A DNA stretch of 43,089 nt from JALSHZ01 sp964614535 (GTDB lineage: Bacteria; Pseudomonadota; Gammaproteobacteria; UWMA-0217): NCBI GenBank assembly GCA_964614535.1, contig CAZTOZ010000053.1, positions 1 to 43,089 on the forward strand. Reading direction: 5' to 3'. Made by a program: the position numbers and the translations under genes. Positions 9,401 to 16,669 of the stretch are shown here, piece by piece; the first letter of the stretch is position 1; every line of letters begins with the position of its first letter. The notes below the pieces were generated by a model. It was not told the DNA's origin. It made no database searches and was given only the letters and a program-made list of their open reading frames with translations.

Positions 9401-9954
9401 TGCGCCAGCACCCGCTGCAACAGCGGGGGCGTCCAGTGGCTGTCGGCCACCCGGCGGCGCCAGAAATCCTCGACGGCCTGTCGTCGCAGCGCCACCTCGT
9501 CGTCGAGAAACTCCAGATCGAACGCCATCCGGGTGTCGAAGGCATGATCGGTCAGCACCCGCTGGCAGAAACCGTGGATGGTGAAGACCGCCGCGCCATC
9601 CATGCTCGCCAACGCCAATCGCAGCCGCTGCTCGTCCCCGGCGTCGGCTCGCTCTTCCAGCCACTGGCGCAGCTCGGGATCGGCGTCACCACCGGCGGAA
9701 TCGGCGAGGATACGGCGGGCGGCATCGATGGCCGCGCGAATACGGCCACGCAGCTCCTCGGTGGCCGCCTTGGTGAAGGTGACCACGAGAATCTTCTCCA
9801 CCGGGAGCTCGCGCTCCAGCAGCAGGCGCAGATAGAGGCGGGTGATGCTGAAGGTCTTGCCGGTGCCGGCACTGGCCTCGATCAGCGAAATGCCATCGAG
9901 CGGCATCGAGAGGGGGTCGAGATCCTGTATCGGGGAGGGGTCGTGATCGTTCAT
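6421..9954 (-). CDS. recB: RecBCD enzyme subunit RecB (3'-5' helicase and nuclease)
   Basis: A 1177-residue protein, matching E. coli RecB in length. The UvrD-type helicase domain begins with Walker A ASAGTGKTF at about residues 27-35, and Walker B DEFQDTD is at 394-400. The C-terminal nuclease domain carries the metal-binding motif DYKSNR at about 1084-1089, preceded by GYIDLVFE. RecB unwinds 3'-5', cuts both strands and loads RecA. I chose the ATG at 9952-9954 because it gives the family length; a longer open frame upstream is low-complexity and runs into recC. There is no strong Shine-Dalgarno. The recC stop is 97 nt upstream and recD follows with a 4-nt overlap. Confidence 0.96.
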   Translation of the reverse strand: MNDHDPSPIQDLDPLSMPLDGISLIEASAGTGKTFSITRLYLRLLLERELPVEKILVVTFTKAATEELRGRIRAAIDAARRILADSAGGDADPELRQWLEERADAGDEQRLRLALASMDGAAVFTIHGFCQRVLTDHAFDTRMAFDLEFLDDEVALRRQAVEDFWRRRVADSHWTPPLLQRVLAQYPEPGAILQRIGPRLADPLALRPEVPGVDELAEEITAQSSAWMAIHEELRGVWREEGTEVARLLRESTALNRRIYNRGAVDKALAAVEVLCLSDWPLFEPGEKFELLSQKWMREKTKKGCHPPSHRLFSLCADYCEVLAKLEPLLVRFDAAFLQQARQWVREHLAGAKQRANQLYFDDLLQRLDDALAGDGGEVLAQRLRQQYPVAMIDEFQDTDAVQYRIFRAIYGRRAEGCGLCLIGDPKQAIYGFRGGDVFTYLAAAREADRRYSLATNWRASTALVEAVNTLFTRSADAFRQRGIDYRPVEASPRADAEPLRIDGGEPVPMQFWRLPSPESGTALQVDDARANAAAACADHIAMLLRPGGATIGERPLRAADIAILLRTHRDVGVVQQALRERGIGSVSLAETSVFATDEARALRGLLQAVIHCEDEGLLRYALADGLLARPAGEIAALLADDDAWDAVQRRFFDYREIWRNRGFIQAFTRLFRDEGIAARLLATVAGERRLTNLLQLVELLQQASRLRPGLEVLLHWLDERIAGGDSADEAKLRLESDEGLVRIVTMHASKGLEYPVVYLPFPWSGRPADAKPPLFCHDDAGEPLLHFGGDGVEQAWRRVVAESTAEAIRLFYVAVTRAAKLCVMTWGKVNRMEHSALAWLLGVDAKAEEAEIFAPLEALASQAPTAIALCDPPESARLVTSSTATAAPLLEPRVFAGSIQRHWRVNSYSGLIRGGGGADRPDYDHGVSGAAAVAADDPVQALPAGADFGLLVHQTLERLDFTAASPEVIGQCIERLSWRYGLAALRQPQARAAATEMISRVLDTRLPVAGLRLRDLPRGRRIDELEFHFATDTLSPARLQRLLQPFPDWREAAEGLRFSAFEGLLHGYIDLVFERDGRYWLADYKSNRLDDYGGTALAAAMAAHHYPLQALIYALALHRHLRQRLPDYEPARHFGGVFYLFTRGMRPGGEAGIWFRPIDGKLLDALDIGFGGRVAA

Positions 9955-10051
9955 CGGTCGTCGTTCGAGGTTGCAGGTGGCGGCGCGGACGCTTTCCCGA
10001 CGGATCGGCCGGGGCTGCGCCGGCCTGCCGAAATACGCGAAGCATCCCCGC

Positions 10052-13000
10052 TCATGGCACAAGCGACCGGCTATGGCCGCGCAGCGGATCATAGACACGG
10101 CGGGCGGTCTCACCAAACGCCTCGTCCAGCGGATCCACCCCGCGCAGGGCGAGCGCATAGGCTGGATCGGCAGCTTCACCCGCATTGTTCCAGCCGCCGT
10201 GCCATTTGCTCTCCCAGCCACGTTCTCCTTCGACGAAGGCCCAGGCGGTTTCCGGATAGAACTTCAGCGGTTCGGCGAGCCCCTGCCGATAGAGCGCCAG
10301 CAGGTCGGCCAGATGCTCGCGCGCCTTTTCGGCATCGATGGCATCGAGCCGCAGGCTGCCGTCTTCGGCGACGAAATCGCTGGTGGTCACCGAACCCCGT
10401 TGTGCGGCCACGGCCAGATGACGGATCCACAGCCCGAGCCGGTCACGTGGACGCAGCCGACCGACGCGAAAGTCGAAGACGCCATGCTCACTGCACCGAT
10501 CGATACGGCCGACGAGGCGGGTCGCACCGAGCGGGATGTCCAGCAGCAACGGTTGCTGCGAGGGGTGGCGTTCGAGCAACGGCTGTAGCCGCCCGCAATA
10601 AAACCGTTCCGCCTGCTGGCGGATGCTTTCCTGCTCCAACCGCCCCGGTTCGCCGTGGGGCAGCCACCCCTCGCCCCGCAGGCGCTGGACCACCGTCTCC
10701 GCATCACCACCCCGTAACAGGCCATGCAGCAGCCGATGGCGGCTCTGCCAGCCACCCAACGAATCGAGGCGAAACGGCTCGACATCCTCCGCCGCCGTTT
10801 CGTCGGCGGGCAGGCGGATGCCAAGGCTGCGTTCGAGGAAGACCCGTGCCGGATTGTGAAAAAAAGCGATCAGGTCGGCAATGTCGAGCACATCGGGGAC
10901 TTCGGCGTCGCAGGCCGTTTCGATGAAGGGGCGTTCGGGCGCCTCCACCGTGGCCACGGCCCAGGCCGGATCATAGCTGAACAGGCGGGGATCGCTGCCA
11001 TCGTAGTGGCGCGGACTGAAAGGTTGCAGCGGGTGTTGCACGAAGTATTTTTCCGACAACGGCACGCCGTCAGTGGTGACAAAGGCATCGTCGATATAGG
11101 CGGTCAATTCACTGACCACCTCGGCGGGCAGCCGCCCGTCGTTGCTGCGGACATCGCGGCTCTGCCAGCTGATCAGCAGGCAGTCGCGCGCGGAGACGAG
11201 GGTTTCGAGAAAGAGATAGCGGTCGTCACGGCGACGATCCCGGTCACCGCGCCACGGATGCCGCGCCATCAGGTCGAACGACACCGGGCGTTGACGGCGG
11301 GGAAAGTCGCTGTCGTTCATGCCCAGCAGGCAGATGACCCGGTACGGCAGGGCTCGCATCGGCAACAGGTTGCTGAAGGTGACGCCGCCGTCGAGAAAAC
11401 CACGTGCGGGGGTGGTGTCCTCGAGGCTCGCATCGATGAGCCGCTGCACCACCGCCACCGGCAACGACCCGACGAAGCCGGCCGCCGCGGTCTGCGCAAC
11501 GAGATCGTCCAGCCGCTGATGCAGCCCTTGCAGCAGACTGCGGTCGTCGTCGCTGTCGGGGGCAAAGAAATCCTCGAACAGGGCCGCGAGCGTGACCTGC
11601 CACTGCGCCAGATCGCGGGCTTGCGCCAGCGCCTTGCGCCAGTGGTCGAGGCGGTCGATCAGCGTTTGCAGCGCCCCGACCCAGAGCAGCTCGCCGCTGT
11701 CGATGTCGAGATAGGGCGCGGTGCCGTCGGTGTAGAGAGCATCGGTCTCGTCCGCCGGCGTGACATAACCGAGAAAAAGGCGGCGCAGGCCGAAACGCCA
11801 GCCGTGCAGCCCGGCATCACCGGGCAGGCCGAGATCGGCACGGTGGTCGTCATCGATGCCCCAGCGGATGCCGCTTTCGGCGATCCAGCGGCGGATGGCC
11901 TCGACCGCTTCGGCATCGAGGCCGAAACGGCACCGCAGCGCGTCGGTCTCCAGCAGCGCCAGCACCTCGCTGGCGGTGATCCGGCTCGATGGCAACGCCA
12001 GCAGCCAGGAGACGGCCTCGGCGAGCGGATCGTCGGCCGTGCTGCGGTCGCCGATACTGAAAGGGATGAAACGCGCCTCCTCCGCGGTGCCGAAGACCGC
12101 TTCGACGAAGGGCGCATAGGCCGCCATGTCGGGTGCCATCACCAGGATGTCACGCGGGGTCAACCCCTCCAGCGTCTCCAGACAGCGCAGCAGGTTGTCG
12201 TGCAACACCTGGATCTCGCGGAAGCGGGTGTGGACACCGTGGAACTGCAACGAAGGCCAGTGCTCCTCCGGCGCGGCTTGCGGCGCCGCCCGGCCGTCGC
12301 GCAATTCGAGAATGTCCCGCTGTACCCGATGCAGCACGCCGCCCCCCTGCGGTACCAGAAAGGCTCCGTCGGCGGCATCGCCGCCATCCAGCGAGGCGAG
12401 CTGCTCGAAGAAGACCTGCCCCACATGCCCGAACGAAGCCAGCAGCGGATTGCCCAGCTCCAGATAGGCCGATTGCGGATCGTCGTGGCGGGCCAGCGCC
12501 CGCTCACTACGGATCTCGCGCCAGTCCAGCCTGCAGGGGTTGAGGTGGAAGAACAGCACCTGACGGTGGCGACCGAGCAGCCGCAGCACCTCCAGATAGA
12601 CCGGCGGCAGCGAGTTGATGCCGAACAGGTGGATCCGCCGGGGCAACATGCTGTCGTCCGCGGGACCACCGGACGACATCGCCTGGCACAGATCGTCGAC
12701 CAGTCGCGCGCGGTGGCGGGGATCGCCCGCCGCCACCGCCCGCCACAGCACCGCCTGCCAGTGGTCGTCCTGTTCGTCCCGCTCCCACTGGAGCACCCAA
12801 TCGGGACGATAGACCAGATACTGGTCGAAGACCTCGGCAATGCGCCGGCTGAGCTGGAACAGACGCATCTCCCGATCGTCGCCGCTCACATAGCGCGTCA
12901 GCGATTGGAACCGCGAATCCTTGTCGAGGAAATCCGGCAACCGGGCCTGAATACGCCAGGCCAGCGTCTCCCTGTCGAACGGATCGGCCTCCACCTCGGG

Positions 13001-13252
13001 CAACCAGGCCCGCAACACCCGCCAGAAGAACGAAGCCGGCAGCGGTTGTTCGATATGGGCGGCAATGCCCTGCTGCGTCGCGAGATGGTGCATCAGCCAG
13101 CGCCCGGTGCCGGGGTTGGGCACCACCACCAGCGCCGGCGTCAGCGGATCGCCCTCGTCGGCGATCAGCGACGCCAGCACCGATGCCAGCGTCTCGAGAT
13201 CGTTGCTTGGGGTGACGTGAATGCCACAGGCGTGATCCGAACGCTCCGCCAA
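10052..13252 (-). CDS. recC: RecBCD enzyme subunit RecC (Chi recognition), TTG start
   Basis: A 1066-residue RecC, slightly shorter than the E. coli protein (1122). The N-terminus shows the RecC pattern ending in VVVPNPGTGRWL and HHLATQQGIAA, followed by the inactive helicase-like domains; later stretches such as RHPWRGDRDRRRDDRYLFLE and ISWQSRD are typical of RecC. The subunit threads the DNA strands and reads Chi. The best start is TTG at 13250-13252, with GGAGAG five bases upstream; no in-frame ATG lies near the N-terminus. It is the first gene of recC-recB-recD; the pitrilysin gene ptrA that separates recC and recB in E. coli is absent. Confidence 0.95.
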   Translation of the reverse strand: MAERSDHACGIHVTPSNDLETLASVLASLIADEGDPLTPALVVVPNPGTGRWLMHHLATQQGIAAHIEQPLPASFFWRVLRAWLPEVEADPFDRETLAWRIQARLPDFLDKDSRFQSLTRYVSGDDREMRLFQLSRRIAEVFDQYLVYRPDWVLQWERDEQDDHWQAVLWRAVAAGDPRHRARLVDDLCQAMSSGGPADDSMLPRRIHLFGINSLPPVYLEVLRLLGRHRQVLFFHLNPCRLDWREIRSERALARHDDPQSAYLELGNPLLASFGHVGQVFFEQLASLDGGDAADGAFLVPQGGGVLHRVQRDILELRDGRAAPQAAPEEHWPSLQFHGVHTRFREIQVLHDNLLRCLETLEGLTPRDILVMAPDMAAYAPFVEAVFGTAEEARFIPFSIGDRSTADDPLAEAVSWLLALPSSRITASEVLALLETDALRCRFGLDAEAVEAIRRWIAESGIRWGIDDDHRADLGLPGDAGLHGWRFGLRRLFLGYVTPADETDALYTDGTAPYLDIDSGELLWVGALQTLIDRLDHWRKALAQARDLAQWQVTLAALFEDFFAPDSDDDRSLLQGLHQRLDDLVAQTAAAGFVGSLPVAVVQRLIDASLEDTTPARGFLDGGVTFSNLLPMRALPYRVICLLGMNDSDFPRRQRPVSFDLMARHPWRGDRDRRRDDRYLFLETLVSARDCLLISWQSRDVRSNDGRLPAEVVSELTAYIDDAFVTTDGVPLSEKYFVQHPLQPFSPRHYDGSDPRLFSYDPAWAVATVEAPERPFIETACDAEVPDVLDIADLIAFFHNPARVFLERSLGIRLPADETAAEDVEPFRLDSLGGWQSRHRLLHGLLRGGDAETVVQRLRGEGWLPHGEPGRLEQESIRQQAERFYCGRLQPLLERHPSQQPLLLDIPLGATRLVGRIDRCSEHGVFDFRVGRLRPRDRLGLWIRHLAVAAQRGSVTTSDFVAEDGSLRLDAIDAEKAREHLADLLALYRQGLAEPLKFYPETAWAFVEGERGWESKWHGGWNNAGEAADPAYALALRGVDPLDEAFGETARRVYDPLRGHSRSLVP

Positions 13253-13339
13253 TGGTCTCTCCGTGAACAGGAAACGATAGGCGGCAAGAATATCACGCCG
13301 CCGCCATGATCAGTCCCGGCGGCGGGGCCGGAATCCCGC

Positions 13340-15262
13340 TCACCCCTCGCCGAACAACCCGCACAACCCCCGCAGATCGGGATCGGGGTCATCGCAGATC
13401 AGGCCGACCACCCAGCCAGCGACGATGCGGGCGCCGGCGGGGCTGAAGTGGGTGTGGTCGTCGTAGGCGAAGCGCGCCATCAGCTCGACGTCGGAGGCGG
13501 CCTGGCGGAATTCACGAAAGCTTTTTTCGTTGAGATCGACCAGCGGCACATCGAGTTCGGCGGCGAGCGCCCGCATCCGCGCGACGTAGGCCTGGTGATA
13601 CCGCACACCGGGATGGAGGCGGTTGACCGGGGTCACCAGCACCGGGGTGATGCGGTGGTCTCGTGCATAAGCGATATAGTCGCGGAGCTTCGCTTCATAG
13701 GCGTCGGGCGACTGGTCATTGTGACCGAACTGGATCAGCAGATCATGCCGCTGGAGGTGGAAGCGACGCTGTGCCTGCTGTTCCAGATCGCTCATCAGGG
13801 CGGTGGTGCGTGCCCAGTTGTTGCCACGGCCGTCGTTGTCGAAGCTGACGCTGCTGGCGCCGCTTCTGGCCATGTTGTGGATGGTTTCGGGCGTGCGCGC
13901 CAGAGATACCAGGGCATCGCCCCACCCCAGCTCGAAGAAGCCACCGTTGCCATCGGGGAAATCGTGGTTGTGAACGGTGGAGTCGCCGATGAGAAAGAGC
14001 TGCGTGGAGACGCCGGCAACGAGGAAGTCGGCGGCCTGCGGGTCGGTGGAGCGAAACTGGGGAATGCTGCCGAGCTGCCAGCTGTTGCCCGCCTGTTGCG
14101 GCGTGGCATTGACATTGATCGGGCTCTGCTCGTTCTCCATCGCGACGTTGGCGGTCAGCCGGGTGTCGTCGCCAGCGACGTAGCCCCGCCGCCGGTTGGC
14201 GTAGGCGACGTTGCCGGTGAAGGTCACGTCGCGGCCGGCGTTGTAGTTGAAGCCATGGCGCCGGTTGGCGTAGGCGATATTGTATTCGACCCGGCTGCCG
14301 ACCCCGTTGCCGGCATCGGGGTTGAGGTTGCCCCCAGCCTTGATGCCGTTGCCGTTGCCGCGATCCCCCCGGCCATTGTCGTAGGCGAAGTTCCAGGCCA
14401 CCCGGCTGTGGTTGGATCGCCAGGTGTCGATGCCGTCGTCGGAGTTGGCGAACAACGTATTGTGGACGACGACGTTGTACCTCCCCGAACCGATCCAGAT
14501 GCCATCGGCATTGTCACCGGCGGCCGCCGTCTCCACATCGGAGTTGTGGTGAACGACATTGTCACTGATGGTGTTGTACCCGTACTTGTAGGGGATGGTG
14601 TAGTTGGGCCTGTCCTCGCGCCATTCGCCACCATTGACGGCGATGCCGGTGCCGATGTTGTGGTGGACGTGGCAGCCCTCGACACGGACGTGATTGCTGA
14701 AAAAGACCGCAATACCCTCCGCCGGCATCCGCCGCACCTCGATCCGGCGAATCCGGAAATGATCGTTGTGGCGCAGCTTGAGCTGGGTATGCCGGTTCTC
14801 GTCGGTGATCTGGTCGGCATGGTCGATACCGCCGTCGAGAATGGCCAGCTCTCCGGGATAGCTCTCGATGACGATGGGATCGGCCGGCGTTCCGGAGAGA
14901 TTTTCCGGCGGCCCCAACGAGGCACGCAGCGGATAGACACCACCACGCAGAAACAGCACGTCCCCGGGGCTCAGCCGGCCGAAGGCCTGTCGGATGGCAC
15001 AGGGCGCCACCTCACTGCACAGATCCCCGCTGCCGTCGGGCGCGGCAAACAGCGTGCCCCGTTGCAGCGGTGTCGATGACACCGCCCGCGCACCGAAATA
15101 GGCGTTGTGGTAGAGCCCCTCCACATTCTCGTAGGGCCGCGCTTGCGGAGCCGGCGCACCGGCGGCGTCACCCGGCGGCGCCTCCTGCGACGAAGAGTCC
15201 CGGTCACAGGCAGCGAGCAACGACAGCATGGAGAAGACGAGAAAGGACAGCAAAAACTTCAT
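13340..15262 (-). CDS. Lipoprotein fusion: pectate-lyase-like beta-helix plus CE12-type SGNH esterase
   Basis: A 640-residue lipoprotein. The signal peptide ends in the lipobox SLLAAC (Cys19), and AGGAGG lies six bases before the ATG. Residues about 75-400 form a right-handed parallel beta-helix: repeated N-x-V/I and VxxN-type turns, with an SDDGIDTWRSN stretch (274-284) like the PL9-type pectate lyase region. Residues about 420-622 form an SGNH hydrolase: block I GDS at 426-428, block III GHND at 513-516, and the DxxH pair Asp602/His605 in DDHTHFSPAGA, as in rhamnogalacturonan acetylesterases (CE12). Together this suggests de-acetylation and cleavage of an acidic polysaccharide at the cell surface. 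Whether the lyase residues are intact was not established. It stands alone, convergent with nothing and downstream of a non-coding gap. Confidence 0.85.
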   Translation of the reverse strand: MKFLLSFLVFSMLSLLAACDRDSSSQEAPPGDAAGAPAPQARPYENVEGLYHNAYFGARAVSSTPLQRGTLFAAPDGSGDLCSEVAPCAIRQAFGRLSPGDVLFLRGGVYPLRASLGPPENLSGTPADPIVIESYPGELAILDGGIDHADQITDENRHTQLKLRHNDHFRIRRIEVRRMPAEGIAVFFSNHVRVEGCHVHHNIGTGIAVNGGEWREDRPNYTIPYKYGYNTISDNVVHHNSDVETAAAGDNADGIWIGSGRYNVVVHNTLFANSDDGIDTWRSNHSRVAWNFAYDNGRGDRGNGNGIKAGGNLNPDAGNGVGSRVEYNIAYANRRHGFNYNAGRDVTFTGNVAYANRRRGYVAGDDTRLTANVAMENEQSPINVNATPQQAGNSWQLGSIPQFRSTDPQAADFLVAGVSTQLFLIGDSTVHNHDFPDGNGGFFELGWGDALVSLARTPETIHNMARSGASSVSFDNDGRGNNWARTTALMSDLEQQAQRRFHLQRHDLLIQFGHNDQSPDAYEAKLRDYIAYARDHRITPVLVTPVNRLHPGVRYHQAYVARMRALAAELDVPLVDLNEKSFREFRQAASDVELMARFAYDDHTHFSPAGARIVAGWVVGLICDDPDPDLRGLCGLFGEG

Positions 15263-15651
15263 GACGGGCCTCCTGAAGAAACTCGACGACACGGCACCGC
15301 CTCCCACCGGCCCCGGTCAGGCGCCGGAACCATATCAAACCCGTCAGCCGATCCGACGACAACGTTTGTAAAAACGGATGGAGAGCTGTCCTATGTCAAT
15401 ATCGATCATCGCGGAGCGGCGATCTCGACCAACGGACATCGGGAATATCCAGCGCCCCCTACCCGCGCGACCGACGACAGAGAAGAGGATGATAGGGGGC
15501 GCCTTTATTGCGGCACGTTTTTTTCAGCGCATTTTTTCGACGAGAAAAAAATCCGGCTGACGCCAGGCTCGGCGGGCCGAAAAGGACACCTCGTTCGATA
15601 AGGCGCGAGACCGATCCCCCGGCCATGCCACGAAGCCGCCGGGACCGATGG
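15263..15651. other. 389-bp gene-free gap with strong inverted repeat and A/T tracts
   Basis: No protein-coding frame here looks real. The gap separates two minus-strand genes, so it should hold the end of the META lipoprotein transcript and the promoter of the lyase/esterase gene. It contains a perfect 10-bp inverted repeat GCGCCCCCTA (15452-15461) and TAGGGGGCGC (15493-15502), a T7 run at 15518-15524, and an A/T-tract dyad ATTTTTT (15531-15537) with AAAAAAT (15546-15552). I found no convincing sigma-70 promoter for the downstream gene. Confidence 0.5.
15452..15502. repeat. Perfect 10-bp inverted repeat with 31-nt loop
   Basis: GCGCCCCCTA at 15452-15461 pairs with TAGGGGGCGC at 15493-15502. 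Read on the + strand, the stem is followed by CTTTATTGCGGCACG and then T7. It could be part of a small RNA, a long-loop terminator or a regulatory mRNA structure; the sequence alone does not decide. Confidence 0.5.
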
Positions 15652-16062
15652 TTACCGCTTGAACAGCATCCGCTCACCGGTTTCCGATCGCAGCCGCAAC
15701 AACTGGCACTGCTCGTGATAGTTGGTGGCATTTTCCAGTATCGACAGATAACGGGCCTCCTGCGCCTGGTAGTCCGGCGGGCAGTCGGCATCGTGGCCCA
15801 CGGGTTCCACCGACAGCACGTCGATGGCGCCGTCTTCGTAACGGTATTCACCACGGTAGGGGTTGCAACCACCGAAACCGCTGAAACGGGTGGGCGAATC
15901 GAACCGTAGTTCGATGTGGCTGTCACCATAGAGCAGTTCGTCGTCGATGGTGTGGAGGTGCCATGGCGCCCCCCCTTCGAGCGGCAGGCGGCCGGTGGCG
16001 CAACCGGTGACGAGGGCAGAGGTCAGCAACAAGGCGGGAATCGATCCGGTCGTTCTGTTCAT
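15652..16062 (-). CDS. META/HslJ-domain lipoprotein
   Basis: A 136-residue lipoprotein. The signal peptide ends in the lipobox ALVTGC. The META domain shows its usual signature near residue 60, FSGFGGCNPYRGEY, and a Cys near residue 94 that probably pairs with the Cys of the signature. META domains occur in HslJ and related envelope proteins linked to heat shock or novobiocin resistance, but a biochemical role is not established. I chose the second of two close ATGs (16060-16062) because GAGG lies nine bases upstream of it and would be too close to the first one. It is transcribed away from the DsrE-like gene, with about 80 bp between the two starts. Confidence 0.82.
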   Translation of the reverse strand: MNRTTGSIPALLLTSALVTGCATGRLPLEGGAPWHLHTIDDELLYGDSHIELRFDSPTRFSGFGGCNPYRGEYRYEDGAIDVLSVEPVGHDADCPPDYQAQEARYLSILENATNYHEQCQLLRLRSETGERMLFKR

Positions 16063-16142
16063 GCGTATCATCCTCTATCGGGCGGCTGTAGCATGGACCA
16101 ACAGCACAGCCGAAATCAACGACAGCGGCGGAGGGCCACACC

Positions 16143-16661
16143 ATGAGACTCATTTTTTTGACACTTTTGCTGAGCATTCTCACCACCGGCACCAGCGCGG
16201 GCGCACAAAGCGACGACGGCTTCGACGACCGGCCGATCGTGCAGGTGCCCGCCGACGGCCGTTATCGCGTCGTCTACGACATGCGGTCGGACCAACAGGC
16301 CGCCGGAATCAACAAGGGGCTCTACTACGTGCGCGGGCTGATCGAGGCGTTTCGCAAGCAGGGAGTGAAGCCGGAGCAACTGGACATCCATGTGGTCATG
16401 CACGGCCGCTCGGCCAAGGCGCTATTGATCGACGAGACCTATCAGGCCGCCATCGACGATCCATTCGCGATCAACCCCAACGCCAAGATCGTCGGTGATC
16501 TGATCGAGCTGGGCGTCCGCGTCGAAATCTGCCATTCGGCGATGAAGAGCAAAGGCTGGACGAAGGCGGACGTGCTGCCGGACGTGGCCATCATCCACGA
16601 CGGCTATACCCGCTTGATCAAGTTGCAGAACGACGGCTACGCCTATATCGGCGGTTTTTGA
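16143..16661 (+). CDS. Periplasmic DsrE-like protein
   Basis: A 172-residue secreted protein with a signal peptide (about residues 1-21). The mature part looks like the DsrE/DsrF-like fold: YRVVYDMRSDQ start strand, a helix after INKGLYYVRGLIEAF, the strand LDIHVVMHG, and a conserved cysteine Cys130 in RVEICHSAMKSKGW, the position used for sulfur carriage in this family. Exported DsrE-like proteins are common in sulfur-metabolising proteobacteria, but their partners are mostly unknown. GGAGG lies eight bases before the ATG. It is divergent from the META lipoprotein and ends 8 bp before the stop of the convergent flavoprotein gene. Confidence 0.83.
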   Translation: MRLIFLTLLLSILTTGTSAGAQSDDGFDDRPIVQVPADGRYRVVYDMRSDQQAAGINKGLYYVRGLIEAFRKQGVKPEQLDIHVVMHGRSAKALLIDETYQAAIDDPFAINPNAKIVGDLIELGVRVEICHSAMKSKGWTKADVLPDVAIIHDGYTRLIKLQNDGYAYIGGF

Positions 16662-16669
16662 CCGGCGCC

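Noticed and set aside
6061..10926. A 1621-codon open frame on the + strand
   Set aside because: It runs antisense to recD, recB and part of recC, which carry all helicase and nuclease motifs. Its product is Arg/Gln/His-rich without domains, a by-product of high GC.
10724..13309. An 861-codon open frame on the + strand
   Set aside because: Antisense to recC; composition is biased and no motif is visible.
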